A stretch of DNA of 6,243 bases from JAAYJR01 sp964563975 (lineage in GTDB: Bacteria > Bacteroidota > Bacteroidia > Bacteroidales > Prolixibacteraceae). The DNA is taken from the NCBI GenBank assembly GCA_964563975.1, contig CAZLZJ010000089.1, forward strand, positions 1 to 6,243, written 5' to 3'. The translations under genes and the position numbers were made by a program. How positions within the stretch are numbered: position 1 is the first letter of the stretch; every line of letters starts with the position of its first letter. Shown piece after piece: positions 5,935 through 6,243 of the stretch. The notes under the pieces are model-generated. The model saw only the letters and a program-made list of their open reading frames with translations, was not told where the DNA came from and did not search any database.

Positions 5935-6243
5935 ACTGCCTGTTTCGTATAGGTTTTCTGATATTCAATGTTACTTTCTTCAACGTAGTCAACCAAAACA
6001 CTTTCATCTTCATGAATTTTCACAGGAACGTAAACTTTTAAGGTGACATACTCTGTACTTTTGTATTTTTTACATGCTTCCAGGGGGGTTACAACAATTT
6101 CGTTGCCTAAAACCGCTTCCAGTTTCGCCAGGCTTTTTAATGTTAAGTTGTGCAATCCCGAAAGCATTCTGCTAACTTCGCTTTCGGTTTTTCTCAGTTG
6201 CTTGGCCAGCTCTTTTTGCGACCAGCCTTTTTCTTTGAGCAAG
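5931..6243 (-). CDS. XRE/HigA-like HTH antitoxin with C-terminal extension (partial at window edge)
   Basis: Only the last 103 codons are visible; the reading frame is still open at 6243. The first visible codon is TTG, which reads as Leu inside the common LLKEKGWSQ helix of HigA-like proteins, so the true start lies outside the window. The helix-turn-helix runs from SQKELAKQL (visible residues 8-16) through ESEVSRMLSG (20-29), followed by NLTLKSLAKLEAVLG (32-46). After the DNA-binding domain comes about 50 residues (54-103) rich in Val, Tyr and charged residues (for example YVTLKVYVPVKI). Such proteins repress their own operon and neutralise a RelE-like toxin. Its stop overlaps the SecB-like start (ATGA), so the tail may be the segment the chaperone recognises. 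A plain transcriptional regulator is possible because no toxin is visible. Confidence 0.82.
   Translation of the reverse strand, partial: LLKEKGWSQKELAKQLRKTESEVSRMLSGLHNLTLKSLAKLEAVLGNEIVVTPLEACKKYKSTEYVTLKVYVPVKIHEDESVLVDYVEESNIEYQKTYTKQAV

Noticed and set aside
6240..6242. TTG as the start codon of the HTH gene
   Set aside because: It falls inside the conserved LLKEKGWSQ helix and the frame is open to the window edge, so it is an internal leucine codon of a gene cut by the window.

Overview
The window looks like a chromosomal segment of a low-GC member of the Bacteroidota, probably class Bacteroidia. Four things point there: MlaD, DnaA, YigZ and PyrB/PyrI sequences of the Bacteroidota kind; mostly AT-rich start regions without a Shine-Dalgarno sequence; a perfect Bacteroidota -7 box (TATATTTG) upstream of the tRNA; and a SPOR-like C-terminal domain of the style common in this phylum. 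No species is assigned.

Plus strand, left to right: an MCE/MlaD-family lipid-transport protein that carries an extra C-terminal SPOR-like domain (94-1347); a 276-bp AT-rich gap with a weak terminator-like hairpin and a candidate promoter; a complete dnaA (1624-3054); a YigZ/IMPACT-family gene starting with GTG inside the overlap with the dnaA stop codon (3054-3659); a 104-bp gap; pyrB and pyrI, the catalytic and regulatory chains of aspartate carbamoyltransferase, 5 bp apart (3764-4672 and 4678-5148); a leader with a candidate promoter; and a tRNA-Leu with anticodon GAG (5317-5402), followed by a strong hairpin terminator.

Minus strand, right end: two genes converge on the tRNA. The upstream one is an XRE/HigA-like helix-turn-helix protein, cut by the window edge. 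Its stop overlaps the start of a 148-residue SecB-like chaperone by four bases (ATGA). An HTH antitoxin with a C-terminal extension, coupled to a SecB-like protein, is the layout of toxin-antitoxin-chaperone (TAC) systems such as M. tuberculosis HigB1-HigA1-Rv1957. The expected toxin would lie just beyond position 6243 and is not seen.

The left four-fifths is housekeeping: envelope lipid traffic, replication initiation and pyrimidine synthesis. The two points of novelty are the probable TAC module beside a tRNA gene and the MlaD-SPOR fusion.
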